Source of the DNA: an uncultured Methanobrevibacter sp.
GTDB lineage: Archaea > Methanobacteriota > Methanobacteria > Methanobacteriales > Methanobacteriaceae
DNA: 64,000 bases
Assembly (NCBI RefSeq): GCF_902784195.1
Contig: NZ_CACZTX010000009.1
Coordinates: 124,001-188,000 of the forward strand
Reading direction: 5' to 3'
Both the position numbers and the translations under genes were made by a program. Positions 17,338 to 27,924 of this stretch are shown here, one piece after another. How positions within the stretch are numbered: position 1 is the first letter of the stretch; each line of letters starts with the position of its first letter. Below the pieces are notes generated by a model that made no database searches, was not told the DNA's origin, and worked only from the letters and a program-made list of their open reading frames with translations.

Positions 17338-19206
17338 TTAAAAATTATGTATTAAATCTATAAATTCAAGCTTATCCACATCAAATAGCCCTTGATTGCT
17401 TATTTTAAAATGAGGAATTGAAAGCAATGCCATAAAGGATAAAGTAGTAAATGGAGATGTTAAATTACATCCTAATTTATTTACTGCCTCTCCTAGTTTT
17501 CTATTTTTATCTGCCACATAATCAATATCCCTATTGGACATTAGCCCAGCTATTGGAAGCTCTAAAACTTCACAAAGATCTTCTTCTGATGAATAAACTG
17601 CTAGTCCACCTTGATGCTCTCTAATAATATTAACCACTTTAGCCATATCTTCACTATTTGTTCCTATGACTAAAATATTATGAGAATCATGTGCCACTGA
17701 AGCTCCGAAAGCTCCTTTTTTAAGATTGAACCCTTTAATGAAACCATTCATTATATTGTTTCCACCATATCTGTTTACTACAGCAATCTTAACAACATCC
17801 TTATTTAAATCCGATTGGATTACACCATCTTGAACAAGCAGGGTCTCTTCACACTTTTCTGTAAGAATACTGCTGTCATATGCCTTAATTGCAAAAACAT
17901 TAGTTGTCTCATCCATTAATGAATTTGTCCAACTCATTTCCATTTTTGCATCAAAATCCTCAGCTTTAACCTCATCTAAAACAATGCTAGGTTTTGATTC
18001 GGCTATTTCTGTTTCAAATAGGACTTTACCATCATCAACGACAAGCTCTCCATGAACCCAAACTTTGCTGACATTCAAGTTTCTTAAGTCATCAACCAAT
18101 GCGAAATTTGCAATTCTGCCTTCTTCAATCGCACCACAATTTAATCCATAATGTTCTGCAGGATTAAATGTTGCCATTTTAATGGCTTCCTTAGGATTGA
18201 TTTTTAATGAAATGGCTTTTTTTATCACTCTGTCCAAATGCCCTTCAGACAAGTCTTCAGCATCAATATCATCACATACTAAAATCTCAAATGGTGGAAT
18301 AGACATAGCATCATCAATGCTTTCTATAACCGCATTACCCGCCATTTCCTCTTCAATCAAGTAATTCAATCTATCATCATAATCTAAAAGGGCATCCATA
18401 TCCTTAGCAGATGATCCTTCACGAACCATGATTGTCATTCCAAGACGAGACTTTTCAATAGCTTCGCTAAAGCTAGTGCATTCATGGTCAGTTGTAATTC
18501 CATATGAGACATATCTTTTCAAGTCTTCACCAGACAATAAAGGAGCATGACCATCAATAGGTTTTCCTAATTTATGAGCCCCTTCAATTTTCCTTAAAAC
18601 TTCTTCATCACCGGATAAAACTGCTGGAAAATTCATTTCGCCAAGAGCAACCATTTCATCACGTTTCAGCAATTCCTTTACATCAGAACTTGTAATTACC
18701 GCTCCTGAATTTTCAAAGCTAGAATGGGGGACGCATGATGGGACAGCATAATAAAAATCAAATGGCACATACTTTCCATCCTCCACCATCCAATTAATTC
18801 CATCAATTCCTAAAACGTTTGCAATCTCATGAGAATCCGCCACTACAGAAGTGGTCCCATAAGGCAATACCGCTTTAGCAAAATTGGAAGGGGATAATTT
18901 TGAACTTTCAATGTGAATGTGTGAATCAATAAACCCTGGTATTAAAATGCCATCATAATCCAAATCAAGTTCGTTATCGTCATCAGTGATGATTGGAATG
19001 ACCTCTTTAAACAGACCATCTTCAATTACAATCTCCGCAGGGTAAACTTCTCCAAATTCAACATTAAGATATTTTGCAGTTATTATAAGGTCACCTTCAA
19101 GCTCTTCTGCATCCTCAAAGCTTATATCTGCAATTTCAAAATCATCAATACCATCTACAGATATTATAATTTCATTTCCATCCACATCTATAATTCTTTC
19201 ATCCAT
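17338..19206 (-). CDS. ade: Adenine deaminase
   Basis: The 622-residue amidohydrolase converts adenine to hypoxanthine and ammonia in purine salvage. The metal motif HIHIES (His96, His98) follows PGFIDS, and later motifs include GHAPLLSG, TTDHECTS and the C-terminal adenine-deaminase domain with VAHDSHNILVIG. About 40 residues precede the usual N-terminal strand, so the protein is slightly extended; no closer start has a better ribosome site. It is separated by 133 bp from the next minus-strand gene, so it may be cotranscribed with the LOR/SDH gene upstream. Confidence 0.95.
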   Translation of the reverse strand: MDERIIDVDGNEIIISVDGIDDFEIADISFEDAEELEGDLIITAKYLNVEFGEVYPAEIVIEDGLFKEVIPIITDDDNELDLDYDGILIPGFIDSHIHIESSKLSPSNFAKAVLPYGTTSVVADSHEIANVLGIDGINWMVEDGKYVPFDFYYAVPSCVPHSSFENSGAVITSSDVKELLKRDEMVALGEMNFPAVLSGDEEVLRKIEGAHKLGKPIDGHAPLLSGEDLKRYVSYGITTDHECTSFSEAIEKSRLGMTIMVREGSSAKDMDALLDYDDRLNYLIEEEMAGNAVIESIDDAMSIPPFEILVCDDIDAEDLSEGHLDRVIKKAISLKINPKEAIKMATFNPAEHYGLNCGAIEEGRIANFALVDDLRNLNVSKVWVHGELVVDDGKVLFETEIAESKPSIVLDEVKAEDFDAKMEMSWTNSLMDETTNVFAIKAYDSSILTEKCEETLLVQDGVIQSDLNKDVVKIAVVNRYGGNNIMNGFIKGFNLKKGAFGASVAHDSHNILVIGTNSEDMAKVVNIIREHQGGLAVYSSEEDLCEVLELPIAGLMSNRDIDYVADKNRKLGEAVNKLGCNLTSPFTTLSFMALLSIPHFKISNQGLFDVDKLEFIDLIHNF

Positions 19207-19339
19207 TTTGACACCAATTGATAAGATTAAGTAAATTATTAGAAAAATTATACAAATTTTAAAAATACTTATATAAAAAAAATTAAAAATAATTAAAAAT
19301 TATTAAAAAATTAAAAAAAGAAAAAAGAATAAAATAAAT

Positions 19340-20560
19340 TTATTCATGTAATGCATTGTATAAAACAGGCAAGAATGCTCCTACATCAGTTACAATACCT
19401 ACAACTTGTGCACTGCCTCTATCTGCAAGTTTAGTAACAGTAGATGGGTTTATGTCTACACAAATACTTTTAACTCTTGAAGGCAATAGGTTACCAGTTG
19501 CAATGGAATGCAACATAGTTGAAATCATAATGACCATGTCAACTTCCTGAGCATACTTACGCATTAACTTTTGTGATTCAACAGTGTCTGTTATCACATC
19601 AGGAAGAGGTCCGTCGTCACGAATGGATCCTGCCAAAACGAATGGAACATCGTTTTTAATACATTCATACATGATTCCACTTTTTAAGGTTCCATCTTCA
19701 ACAGCTTCCCTAATTGAACCGGAATTATTGATTCTGTTAATGGCTCTCATATGGTGAGTGTGACCATGAGCTACAACTTCACCGGTTTTTACATTTACAC
19801 CAAGGGAAGTTCCGAATTGATCACATTCAATATCGTGAGTAGCCAATGCGTTTCCTGCAAAGATCACATCAATGAATCCTTCCTTAATGAGTTGTGCAAC
19901 AATTCCTGCAGAACCTGTGTGAACAATAGCTGGCCCTCCTACAAGAGCTATTTTTCCGCCATTTGCCTTGACATTCTTAATTTCAGTTGCAACATCATTA
20001 ATGATGCTCATCATTGGCTTTTCGGAAGAAACTTCACTGTTCATGAATTCAAATACGCCTTGCTTACCTCTTGATCTTTGAGGTGGTGTGATTTTTACTC
20101 CTTCTCTACCAACGACAATCAAGTCTCCTTCCTTAATGTCTGCAATTGGCTTGCATCTAGCAGTCTTGTTTTCCTCATCAATGACAATAAGGCAATCCAT
20201 TTCAATTTCTTCTACAAGAATCCATTCACCTTTGTAGTAAATATGAGTAACATGATGGCTTGTTGAATAAAAACCCTCTGGAGCTACTTGATCTTTTGGA
20301 GAAGGCACTAAGTTTACCTCTTCAATTTCAGATATTGAAACCCCAATAAAGTTAAGTTCATCAAGAATAGAATTTAAAATATCGGGAGATTCTGCTGAAA
20401 CCATTATTTTAGCTTTACTAGTATCAGATTTGCGTTTTCCTATATCAAACTCTAGTATATCAAAGTCTCCACCATTATCCATGATAATATCCATGGTTTT
20501 AGGAAGAGTTAAAGAATCAATGATATGACCAGACAATTCTATTTCTCTCTTATACATCAA
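19340..20560 (-). CDS. LOR/SDH-family protein, probable archaeal ornithine cyclodeaminase
   Basis: The 406-residue protein matches the TIGR00300-type LOR/SDH conserved domain family. Members from methanococci, and the C-terminal half of cyanobacterial AgrE/ArgZ, convert ornithine to proline with release of ammonia. An N-terminal half with [15 protein letters not shown] and [18 protein letters not shown] precedes a Rossmann part, [25 protein letters not shown], then [21 protein letters not shown]. The setting near agmatinase and arginine decarboxylase supports an arginine/ornithine role. The family is certain; the activity is inferred. An AAGGAGATTTTT site fits the tandem ATGs. Confidence 0.8.
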   Translation of the reverse strand: MMYKREIELSGHIIDSLTLPKTMDIIMDNGGDFDILEFDIGKRKSDTSKAKIMVSAESPDILNSILDELNFIGVSISEIEEVNLVPSPKDQVAPEGFYSTSHHVTHIYYKGEWILVEEIEMDCLIVIDEENKTARCKPIADIKEGDLIVVGREGVKITPPQRSRGKQGVFEFMNSEVSSEKPMMSIINDVATEIKNVKANGGKIALVGGPAIVHTGSAGIVAQLIKEGFIDVIFAGNALATHDIECDQFGTSLGVNVKTGEVVAHGHTHHMRAINRINNSGSIREAVEDGTLKSGIMYECIKNDVPFVLAGSIRDDGPLPDVITDTVESQKLMRKYAQEVDMVIMISTMLHSIATGNLLPSRVKSICVDINPSTVTKLADRGSAQVVGIVTDVGAFLPVLYNALHE

Positions 20561-20831
20561 AAATCTCCTTAATTTTTTATAATTTGTAAATATGATTAAT
20601 AAATTATTAATAATTTTTTTATTTTTGTAAAAATGACTTGTAATAATATTAATTTTAAATAATATTAATTTTTAATAATTTTTATTTTACTTTTATAGTA
20701 AATAATAAATTATAATTAAAATATGTGTTTAAGTAATATTTATATTATTTGTTAAATAATAATGGCTAAATAAAAAGTAAAAATAACTAACGAAAAAATC
20801 GGGTCATGAAGTATTGAATATTAAAAAAAAT

Positions 20832-21761
20832 TTAAGCAAATAATGTCAAGAAGTCATAAATCATTTTAGCTGCAAGAACAGCAGTGATATCGCCTAATTT
20901 ATCACTTGCAACCTCTACAAGGTCAAAACCAATTATATCAATAGATTCATTATTTGCTAATGCTTCAAAAATATTTTCAACATCCACAGGATGCAATCCA
21001 TTCGGAGTTGGATTTCCTACAGATGGTGCAAATGCGGGGTCAATTACATCCATATCAATGGAAATGTAAACTTTTCCCTCAATTGATTCAAGCTTTTCCA
21101 AAAGAATATCAAAATCGTCAAAAAGGTCTTTTGCTAAAAAGCTAGTGATATTCTCTTTACCTTCAACAAATTCCTTTTCTTCAATGGAGAAAGATCTGAT
21201 TCCTATTTGAATCAATTCCTTAGGATTCAAATCATGGACTCTTCTCATAATTGTAGCATGAGAATCCTTTTCTCCAATATATGTATCAATAATATCTCTA
21301 TGAGCATCTAAATGGATAATGATAATGTCAGATAAATCTTTATTCTCTTCAAAATCAGCTAATGCCTTTAGGGATCCTATGCTTACGCTATGTTCACCAC
21401 CAATGATAATCGGCCTGATATTGGATTCAATTAATTCTCTTACAGCATCTTCAAGAGAATCACAAGTTTTTCTGCAGTTTCCATGAACAACATTCAAGTC
21501 GCCACAGTCATAAAATACACCATCCAAAAGCTTTTCGAATGTTGAATTGTATTGTTCAAATCCAAATGATGCTTCTCTAATGATTGTTGGACCATACCTT
21601 GAACCATGATGATAGGAACAAGTGCTGTCGAATGGAACTCCAATTATCCCCCACCTTTTTGATTCATTAGAATCATTAGAATCTCCATTATCTAAATTAT
21701 TTAAATCTATAGATTCTGCTGAAAAAGCAAATTTCCATGGTTCATAAGTATTGAAAAGCAT
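20832..21761 (-). CDS. speB: Agmatinase (ureohydrolase family)
   Basis: The manganese ureohydrolase has metal motifs GGEHS, DAHRD and SIDMDVIDP and the downstream GFDLVEVASD. Agmatinase converts agmatine to putrescine and urea. The frame can be extended to 21815, but the ATG at 21761, after AAGTGATAAA and followed by LFNTYEPWKFAFS, fits the family start, giving 309 residues. An acidic, Ser/Asn-rich insert (NLDNGDSNDSNES) lies near residue 22-40. It follows aIF5A on the same strand with divergent pdaD beyond. In haloarchaea a homologue acts on agmatine-modified aIF5A in deoxyhypusine formation, so that role is possible here. Confidence 0.92.
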   Translation of the reverse strand: MLFNTYEPWKFAFSAESIDLNNLDNGDSNDSNESKRWGIIGVPFDSTCSYHHGSRYGPTIIREASFGFEQYNSTFEKLLDGVFYDCGDLNVVHGNCRKTCDSLEDAVRELIESNIRPIIIGGEHSVSIGSLKALADFEENKDLSDIIIIHLDAHRDIIDTYIGEKDSHATIMRRVHDLNPKELIQIGIRSFSIEEKEFVEGKENITSFLAKDLFDDFDILLEKLESIEGKVYISIDMDVIDPAFAPSVGNPTPNGLHPVDVENIFEALANNESIDIIGFDLVEVASDKLGDITAVLAAKMIYDFLTLFA

Positions 21762-21955
21762 TTTATCACTTGATTTAATAATATTTATAATAATTCTTAT
21801 TTTTGAATTTATCATGAAAAATAATTAATTAATTGATTAATTGAATTATTGAAAAACCTCAGTTAATCAAGTAATTAATTAAAAATAGAATAAATAAAAA
21901 ATAAAAAAAGTTTGATTTGATTTTAGATTTGATTTGATTTGAAAAAAGATTGAAA

Positions 21956-21976
21956 ACGGATTTTAAAAAAATCCGT
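21956..21976 (-). terminator. Stem-loop terminator after aIF5A
   Basis: ACGGATTTT (21956-21964) and AAAATCCGT (21968-21976) form a 9-bp stem with a three-base loop. On the minus strand it is followed by T-rich sequence. It lies 25 bp past the aIF5A stop and would separate that gene from speB. Confidence 0.65.
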
Positions 21977-22000
21977 AAAAAGTGTAAAAAAACTAAAAAA

Positions 22001-22408
22001 TTATACTTTTTTAGTTCTCATGATTTTCATATTGCCTAAAGCAATGATATATTCTACACCTAAGTCAGTACCTACAGCACCTCTGATTTCTTCATCGAAT
22101 TCAGCAGGTATAGGTAATTCAAAGGTTTCGAATGATTCTAAGTCCATGATTTGAACTTGGTCACCCATAACAGCTAAAATTTGACCAATTCTTTTGTCAA
22201 GAATAGGTACTTCTACTTTAGTGTCTACAGGTTTTACTAAACTTCTTTTTTGACCATCAAAAATACCAACAGCTTCTAATCTTGCTTTTGCAGCCCCATG
22301 TTTACCAGGGGATGAAGTGGTTAAGCTAGTTACTTTAGAAGCTTCTCCGTCTAATACAATATATTTTCCGACTTTTACGGTTTTAAGTTCTACAACTTTG
22401 GTTGACAT
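22001..22408 (-). CDS. Translation factor aIF5A
   Basis: The 135-residue protein has the SH3-like N-terminal domain and an OB-fold C-terminal domain. The hypusination loop reads [12 protein letters not shown], with the modified lysine in PGKHG (about Lys36). It helps ribosomes through stalling sequences. The gene is divergent from pdaD and upstream of speB, so three steps that could supply the hypusine group lie together. CCTCACAATAATA-type sequence gives a modest GAGGTTATTTTA ribosome site. Its promoter is described separately. Confidence 0.97.
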   Translation of the reverse strand: MSTKVVELKTVKVGKYIVLDGEASKVTSLTTSSPGKHGAAKARLEAVGIFDGQKRSLVKPVDTKVEVPILDKRIGQILAVMGDQVQIMDLESFETFELPIPAEFDEEIRGAVGTDLGVEYIIALGNMKIMRTKKV

Positions 22409-22527
22409 TAAAATAACCTCACAATAATAATTAAAAATAAATTTAATTGAAATTTATTTATTTAATTTCATTTTTTGAAATTAAATACGATTAACCTAAT
22501 AAAATATAGATTAATAATATATTAATT

Positions 22528-22600
22528 TAAAATTATATATAAACTTTCGTATGAAAAATATGTCAAAATGGAATATACGAAATAATATTTAATAAATTAA
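22528..22600. promoter_or_regulatory. Back-to-back promoters of aIF5A and pdaD
   Basis: On the minus strand CGAAAGTTTATATATAA (BRE plus TATA, about 22533-22549) points to aIF5A. On the plus strand ACGAAATAATATTTAATA (about 22577-22594) points to pdaD. As a result TTTCGTAT (22545-22552) and ATACGAAA (22575-22582) form an inverted repeat 30 bp apart centre to centre. The remaining divergent spacer (22409-22734) shows nothing else, apart from A/T runs. Confidence 0.6.
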
Positions 22601-22734
22601 TATATTATAAAAGATAAATATTATTTAAGATAAAAAATTTTTTAATCAAAGTGAGACAAATAAACGATTAAAAAATAAAAAATAAAAAATATTAATCAGA
22701 ATATTAATCAAATTTTTTAAAACAAAGTGGTATA

Positions 22735-23193
22735 ATGAGAATAGCTATTGTTTCAGGTTCAAGCGAAGGGCCAACAGAATTGAATGCTTTTGATAATGCT
22801 TTATATGAAGCAGAAATAGGTGATGTGAACTTAATAAAAGTTTCTAGCATGCTTGAAGCTAATACCAAAGTGGAAAAATTGCCTAAATTGAAAGCAGGAT
22901 CAATGGTAAACTGCGTTTTATCAAGCTTAACCTCAGATAACGAAGGAGATGAGCTTATTGCATGTGTTGCAGTGGCTATCGGTGATGAACTTGGATGTGT
23001 CGTTGAGGCAAACGGAACAAATCAAAATCCAGAAGACATAAAGAGTGAAGCAATAGAAATGGTAAAGTACATGATGGATAAGCGTAATGTAAGAATCAAG
23101 GAATTAATTGTAGAGGAAGCACATCATACCGTGAAAGAAATAGGATCTGCAATAGCTGCAGTAATCTACATTAGAGAAGATATTTTAGAATAA
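22735..23193 (+). CDS. pdaD: Pyruvoyl-dependent arginine decarboxylase
   Basis: The 152-residue proenzyme self-cleaves between two serines to form a pyruvoyl cofactor; here the site is KVSSML, so Ser38 would become the pyruvoyl group. It decarboxylates arginine to agmatine, the archaeal entry to polyamines and agmatidine. IPE-type family features such as EGPTELNAFDNAL and the C-terminal segment VEEAHHTVKEIGSAIAAVIY are present. AAGTGGTATA precedes the ATG. Together with speB and aIF5A it forms a divergent agmatine cluster. Confidence 0.94.
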   Translation: MRIAIVSGSSEGPTELNAFDNALYEAEIGDVNLIKVSSMLEANTKVEKLPKLKAGSMVNCVLSSLTSDNEGDELIACVAVAIGDELGCVVEANGTNQNPEDIKSEAIEMVKYMMDKRNVRIKELIVEEAHHTVKEIGSAIAAVIYIREDILE

Positions 23194-23235
23194 TTTATAA
23201 ATTTTTAATCAAAAGAACATTATTGAGGGGATAGA

Positions 23236-25107
23236 ATGAATCAAGAGGATATAGATATTTGCAGAAACATAGCCACCACAGTTTTTGAAAAAGTGGAAAA
23301 TCTCCTTGAAGGGCAAGTTGGAAATCCAAAAGCTGGGGAATTTGTTAAAATAGGTGCAGACGGCACCCCTACATCCTATATCGATATCATAGCAGAAGAT
23401 GAAGTAATCAAACTTCTTAAGGATGCTGATTTTGAGTCTTATCTGATTAGTGAGGAAATAGGTGAACTTAAGCTAGGAAAAGGAAAACAGGAAGCAATCA
23501 GTCTTAGTGAAGAATTGCTTAATAATGTTCCTAAAACCAAAAAGGAAAGGGAAGACCAAGATAAACCTAGATTCATATTCCTAATCGATCCTCTTGATGG
23601 AACAAGCAATGCAATAAAGAACATTCCAGCATATGGTATGTCCATTGCAGTGGCTAATGTGCCTGAAGGAAGAGAAGCAACCTTAAATGATGTTCAATTA
23701 GGATTCGTAAAGAATTATGCTAATGGAAACTTCTATGAAGCCATTAAAGGAAACGGAGCAAAAAGAAATGGGGAGCCAATGACTCCAAGCAGTGAAACTG
23801 ACTTGACAAAAATAAGCCTGGGAGGATTTACCAAAAGCAAGACATTATCCGTATCCAAATTAGTGGACACTGCAAGAAGGATGAGAGTATTAGGTTCTGT
23901 AGTACTGGAACTTGCATATGTTGCAAGCGGAAAATACGATGCATTTCTCGATTTGAGAGGAAGTAGAATCATCGATATTGCTGCTTCAAAGCTTATCGTA
24001 GAGGAAGCTGGAGCTATTGTAACCGATAAGTACGGTGAAAAACTAAACAGCAGATTAAGCATCTACGAAAAGGCGGTTGTTGTAAGTGCAGGAAATCCTG
24101 ACTTGCATAATCAAATAATCAAAATCATAAACAATGACGAGTTGGATAAGATTCAAAGCGTTGCAATCGTCAGTAGAGTTGACGAGTATAAGTCCGTATT
24201 GTTCTCACTTAAAATCTTTGAGACATTGATTCAAAAAAACATGGAAACCGTTATTGAATCCTCACTTGCAGAAAAGCTGGAAGAAATCAAAGAAAATCCA
24301 GAACTCCATAAGATCATTGCAAAAACAATGAATGAAACTCCGGAAATCGCTAAGCATATTGAAAGCCTGAACTTCAACTACAACTTTAGGGATTATGCAA
24401 AAGAGTTGAATGAACTTAGAACAGATATGGCAATCATTCTTGGAGGAGATGGAACTCTGCTAAGAACACAAAACCAATTGACTAAGGAAATTCCAATTTT
24501 TGGAATCAATATGGGTACTGTTGGATTCTTGACTGAAATTGAAGTTGAAAACACTTTCGAAGCTCTTGATGCAATATTAGATGGAGAATGGTCTAAAGAG
24601 AAAAGAACACAGCTCATCATTTCCCACGAAAACCAAACTTTCCGTGCATTGAATGAAGTTGTAATCATGACTGCAAGACCTGCTAAAATGCTTCATTATG
24701 AAATCTCTGTAGACGGAGAAGTTGTAGAGGAATTAAGGGCAGATGGATTGATCATCTCTACACCAAGTGGTTCAACAGCATATTCAATGTCTGCAGGGGG
24801 ACCTATTGTAGACCCTAAAGTAGGTGCATTCATTATAGTGCCAATTTGTCCATACAAACTTGGAGTAAGGCCATTTGTTGTATCTGATGGAAGTGAAATC
24901 AGAATCAAGCTCCTTAAAAGAGGTAAGAAAGCAATCTTCGTAATGGATGGGCAAATTCAAAAAGAAGTGAACTATATGGAAGAGCTCGTTATCAAGAAAT
25001 CTGAAAAAGACGTTTACTTCATGAGAATCAATAAGAAATACTTCTACAAGAAAGTTAAGGATAAACTTAATGAAGGAGGATTAGACAGCATTAACAGAGT
25101 ATTATAA
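23236..25107 (+). CDS. Bifunctional inositol/NADP phosphatase - NAD kinase
   Basis: The 623-residue fusion joins an inositol-monophosphatase/fructose-bisphosphatase-type domain (about 1-295; metal motif DPLDGTSNA at 118-126, later DIAASKLIVEEAG) to an NAD kinase domain (about 305-610; GGDGT at 403-407, NMGTVGFLTE, TPSGSTAYSMSAGGP). The same fusion is known in Methanocaldococcus, where it has both NADP phosphatase and NAD kinase activity, so one protein may set the NAD/NADP ratio. It starts at an ATG after TGAGGGGAT, 42 bp behind pdaD, so the two may be cotranscribed. Confidence 0.93.
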   Translation: MNQEDIDICRNIATTVFEKVENLLEGQVGNPKAGEFVKIGADGTPTSYIDIIAEDEVIKLLKDADFESYLISEEIGELKLGKGKQEAISLSEELLNNVPKTKKEREDQDKPRFIFLIDPLDGTSNAIKNIPAYGMSIAVANVPEGREATLNDVQLGFVKNYANGNFYEAIKGNGAKRNGEPMTPSSETDLTKISLGGFTKSKTLSVSKLVDTARRMRVLGSVVLELAYVASGKYDAFLDLRGSRIIDIAASKLIVEEAGAIVTDKYGEKLNSRLSIYEKAVVVSAGNPDLHNQIIKIINNDELDKIQSVAIVSRVDEYKSVLFSLKIFETLIQKNMETVIESSLAEKLEEIKENPELHKIIAKTMNETPEIAKHIESLNFNYNFRDYAKELNELRTDMAIILGGDGTLLRTQNQLTKEIPIFGINMGTVGFLTEIEVENTFEALDAILDGEWSKEKRTQLIISHENQTFRALNEVVIMTARPAKMLHYEISVDGEVVEELRADGLIISTPSGSTAYSMSAGGPIVDPKVGAFIIVPICPYKLGVRPFVVSDGSEIRIKLLKRGKKAIFVMDGQIQKEVNYMEELVIKKSEKDVYFMRINKKYFYKKVKDKLNEGGLDSINRVL

Positions 25108-25229
25108 ATGCTCTACTACTAATCTTTCCATTTAATTTATTTTCAAATCAAATCTATTTTTAATTTTTTTATTTTTTATTATTCAATTGCAATTTTTTAC
25201 TAATAATTATTTAATCAAGAGTTGAAACA

Positions 25230-26879
25230 ATGAATGTTTTTTTAGTTGATTTGACACATGGAGGAGTCAAGATATCCTCAGAACTTGCCAAATCAGGAAA
25301 TTATGAAAAGGTATATGCTTATGACTTATACAATACATTGAAAAGTGAAGAAGAAGATCTTTTAATCACTTATGATGTTAATATAATAAATGATTTGGAC
25401 TCATTTAAAAATCAGCTAAAATTAAATTCCATTAAAAAGATTGGAGAAAGATGGGAAAAGGACCTAATAATCAATCCAATTCACTCATCATTAAACATTG
25501 AAGAATTATTGGTTGAAATAGCTAATCTAATTGGCTCTGATAAGGACAAGATATTAAATCAATATGATATCATAAACCATCATCAAGCTACAGAACTTGT
25601 TTTATCTCTTTGGAAAGAGGAAACAAAGAATCAAAATATAAAAACCATTGAAATAACTGGAGTTAAAGGAAAAACAAGCGTTGCATTCCTCTTAAAGGAA
25701 ATATTTTTAGAAAACAATAAAGACACTTTACTATTATCCAGCTTAGGGGCTTACTTATTTAGAAAAAATAATGATAATGAGCAGAAGATTATTTTACAAA
25801 AGGATATTAGCATCACTCCAGCAAATATCATAAACACCATTCAACTAGCTAAAAAAATAGCAAATCCAAAATGCAGCACATTTCCAATATGCGATAAGAA
25901 TCTTGATTTGGATGAAAGAATGGCGGAAAGTGATATTCAGGAAGAATTTGATGAAAATCCATATACTGATTTGAATTATGAAATGGCAATCTTTGAAAAC
26001 TCATTAGGAATTTGCGGTTTGGCTGACATTGGAATCTTGACTAATCTTGTTGAAAACTATTCCATTGCAAAAGGCAAATCAGATGCAAGAAACGCAAAAA
26101 GACAAGTCTTCAAATCCCCAGCAGTTGTGATTGAATATGAAACATTGAATGAATTCTATCCGAATGAAAAAGAGGAATTCAAAAATAAAATCAATAGCTT
26201 TTCCTTAACTGACAGAAATGCAAATGTCTACTGCGAATCCATTGATTACAATATTGATAAAACTAATGCAAAGGTCATTTATCATGACTTAAAAACTATT
26301 GATGGAAAATTAATTAATGGTAAACTTGATGTAGGTTGCTTTGCACCAGGACCTCATCATATCCTAAACGTTTTAGCATCTACAACAACTGCACTTGCAT
26401 TAGGCATAGAAGAGGAAACCATTCAAAATGCTTTATCAAAATTTAAAGGAATCGATGGGCGAACAAATGTTAGGGAAATCGATGCTGAGAATGGTTTAAG
26501 AATTATTGAAGAAATCAATCCGGGCATAAATACAAAAGCTATTGAAAGCTCAATAAATATGATAAAGGACATTGACAATTATTACATAATCATTGGTGGA
26601 AAGTATGGAGTTACATGTGAAGAGATAGACGAAGACAAACTATCTAAATTCTTACACGAATACTTGACTCATAATCCAAACACTAACTTAATATTAACAG
26701 ACGAGCTTGGAAAGAGTTTAGAGAATAAAATAAGCTCATTAAATGGGGAAGGGGAAGAAAATAGATTTAAAATGGAATTTATTGAAGATTATCAGGAAGC
26801 TCAAAACATAGCAATAGACAATAATAAAAATATCCTATTTATTTATAGATCAAATTATTCCCAAGTTTCTAAACGTTAA
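25230..26879 (+). CDS. cfbE: Mur-ligase-family protein, probable coenzyme F430 synthase CfbE
   Basis: The 549-residue protein has a Mur-ligase ATP loop GVKGKTSVAFLL (about residues 145-156) and central PGPHHILNVLASTTTALALG and GIDGRTNVRE segments, so it forms an amide or lactam bond with ATP. An unusual N-terminal domain starts VFLVDLTHGGVKISSELA. This layout matches CfbE, the MurF-like enzyme that makes the gamma-lactam of seco-F430 in F430 biosynthesis. The tetrapyrrole gene hemC follows directly, which supports the call. Another amide ligase cannot be excluded. AGAGTTGAAACA gives only a weak ribosome site. Confidence 0.7.
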   Translation: MNVFLVDLTHGGVKISSELAKSGNYEKVYAYDLYNTLKSEEEDLLITYDVNIINDLDSFKNQLKLNSIKKIGERWEKDLIINPIHSSLNIEELLVEIANLIGSDKDKILNQYDIINHHQATELVLSLWKEETKNQNIKTIEITGVKGKTSVAFLLKEIFLENNKDTLLLSSLGAYLFRKNNDNEQKIILQKDISITPANIINTIQLAKKIANPKCSTFPICDKNLDLDERMAESDIQEEFDENPYTDLNYEMAIFENSLGICGLADIGILTNLVENYSIAKGKSDARNAKRQVFKSPAVVIEYETLNEFYPNEKEEFKNKINSFSLTDRNANVYCESIDYNIDKTNAKVIYHDLKTIDGKLINGKLDVGCFAPGPHHILNVLASTTTALALGIEEETIQNALSKFKGIDGRTNVREIDAENGLRIIEEINPGINTKAIESSINMIKDIDNYYIIIGGKYGVTCEEIDEDKLSKFLHEYLTHNPNTNLILTDELGKSLENKISSLNGEGEENRFKMEFIEDYQEAQNIAIDNNKNILFIYRSNYSQVSKR

Positions 26880-27054
26880 AATTAAAAAAATTAAAATAAA
26901 AAATATTAAAAATTTAAATAATTTTATTAAGAATAATTTACAAAATTAATATGTTAAAGATTAAAACAATGATTTAATCACAATTTAATCTATTAATCAA
27001 TTAAATCAAATTTATAAATTCACAAATTTCATATAAAAAGCTAAGGCGAATCAA

Positions 27055-27924
27055 ATGATTGTTGGAACTAGAGGAAGTAAACTTGCACTTGTACAGACAG
27101 ACTACATCAGAAGCTGTTTATACAATATCACTGGAGAAGAAGTAGAAAAGAATATCATAAAGACCAAAGGAGACAAGATAACAAACTCCCAGTTATATAA
27201 TATGGATTCTAAAGGACTTTTTACAAGAGAACTTGACAACGCACTACTTGATGAAGAGGTTGATTTTGCAGTACACAGCCTAAAGGATGTGCCAACCGAA
27301 TTGAACGAGGATCTTGAGATTGTTGCAGTTCCTCCAAGGGAAAGTCCTAACGAAGTGCTCATCTCAAACTACAGCTGGAGCGAACTTGAGGAAGGTTCCA
27401 CACTTGGAACAAGCAGCTTAAGAAGAGAAGCATTCTGCAAGCTCCACGACAAGGACTTTGAATTAAAGCCAATAAGAGGAAATGTTGAAACAAGAATCAA
27501 AAAGGTCATGGATGGAGAAGTGGATGCGACAATCATGGCAGAAGCGGGATTGAATAGATTAGGCCTTCAAAAATACATTAAAACCCAGTTCCCAACAGAT
27601 TATATTATGCCTGCAGCCGGCCAAGGCGCTTTAGCAGTAATCACCAGAAAAGACAGTGAATTTAAAGAGACAATAGCCAAATTAAACCATTATTTCTCAT
27701 TCCAGGAAGTGCTTGCTGAAAAGACTATCCTTGAAGAGATAGGGGTTGGATGCCAATGGCCAATTGGAGCAATAGCTGGAATAAAAAACAACAAGCTAGA
27801 ACTTAATTCCATCTTGCTTGATAAGAATGGGGAAATCCTATATCAGGAAACAATTAGGGGCAGCATAAGAGAAGCTGAGGAAATGGGAAGGAAAATAGGC
27901 AAAAATATGCTTGAATTCCTTTAA
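27055..27924 (+). CDS. hemC: Hydroxymethylbilane synthase (porphobilinogen deaminase)
   Basis: The 289-residue enzyme joins four porphobilinogen units into hydroxymethylbilane, the tetrapyrrole precursor for F430, corrinoids and siroheme. The N-terminus GTRGSKLALVQT, catalytic Asp78 in HSLKDVPT, and the cofactor cysteine Cys233 in GVGCQWPIGA are all present. Its length is usual for archaea. AAGGCGAAT precedes the ATG. It lies downstream of the probable F430 synthase in the same direction. Confidence 0.97.
   Translation: MIVGTRGSKLALVQTDYIRSCLYNITGEEVEKNIIKTKGDKITNSQLYNMDSKGLFTRELDNALLDEEVDFAVHSLKDVPTELNEDLEIVAVPPRESPNEVLISNYSWSELEEGSTLGTSSLRREAFCKLHDKDFELKPIRGNVETRIKKVMDGEVDATIMAEAGLNRLGLQKYIKTQFPTDYIMPAAGQGALAVITRKDSEFKETIAKLNHYFSFQEVLAEKTILEEIGVGCQWPIGAIAGIKNNKLELNSILLDKNGEILYQETIRGSIREAEEMGRKIGKNMLEFL

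Noticed and set aside
22545-22582. TTTCGTAT/ATACGAAA inverted repeat read as an MsvR-type redox operator (TTCGTA-N4-TACGAA)
   Set aside because: The half-sites are 30 bp apart centre to centre, and each is adjacent to a TATA box in the right direction, so they are better explained as the BREs of two divergent promoters.
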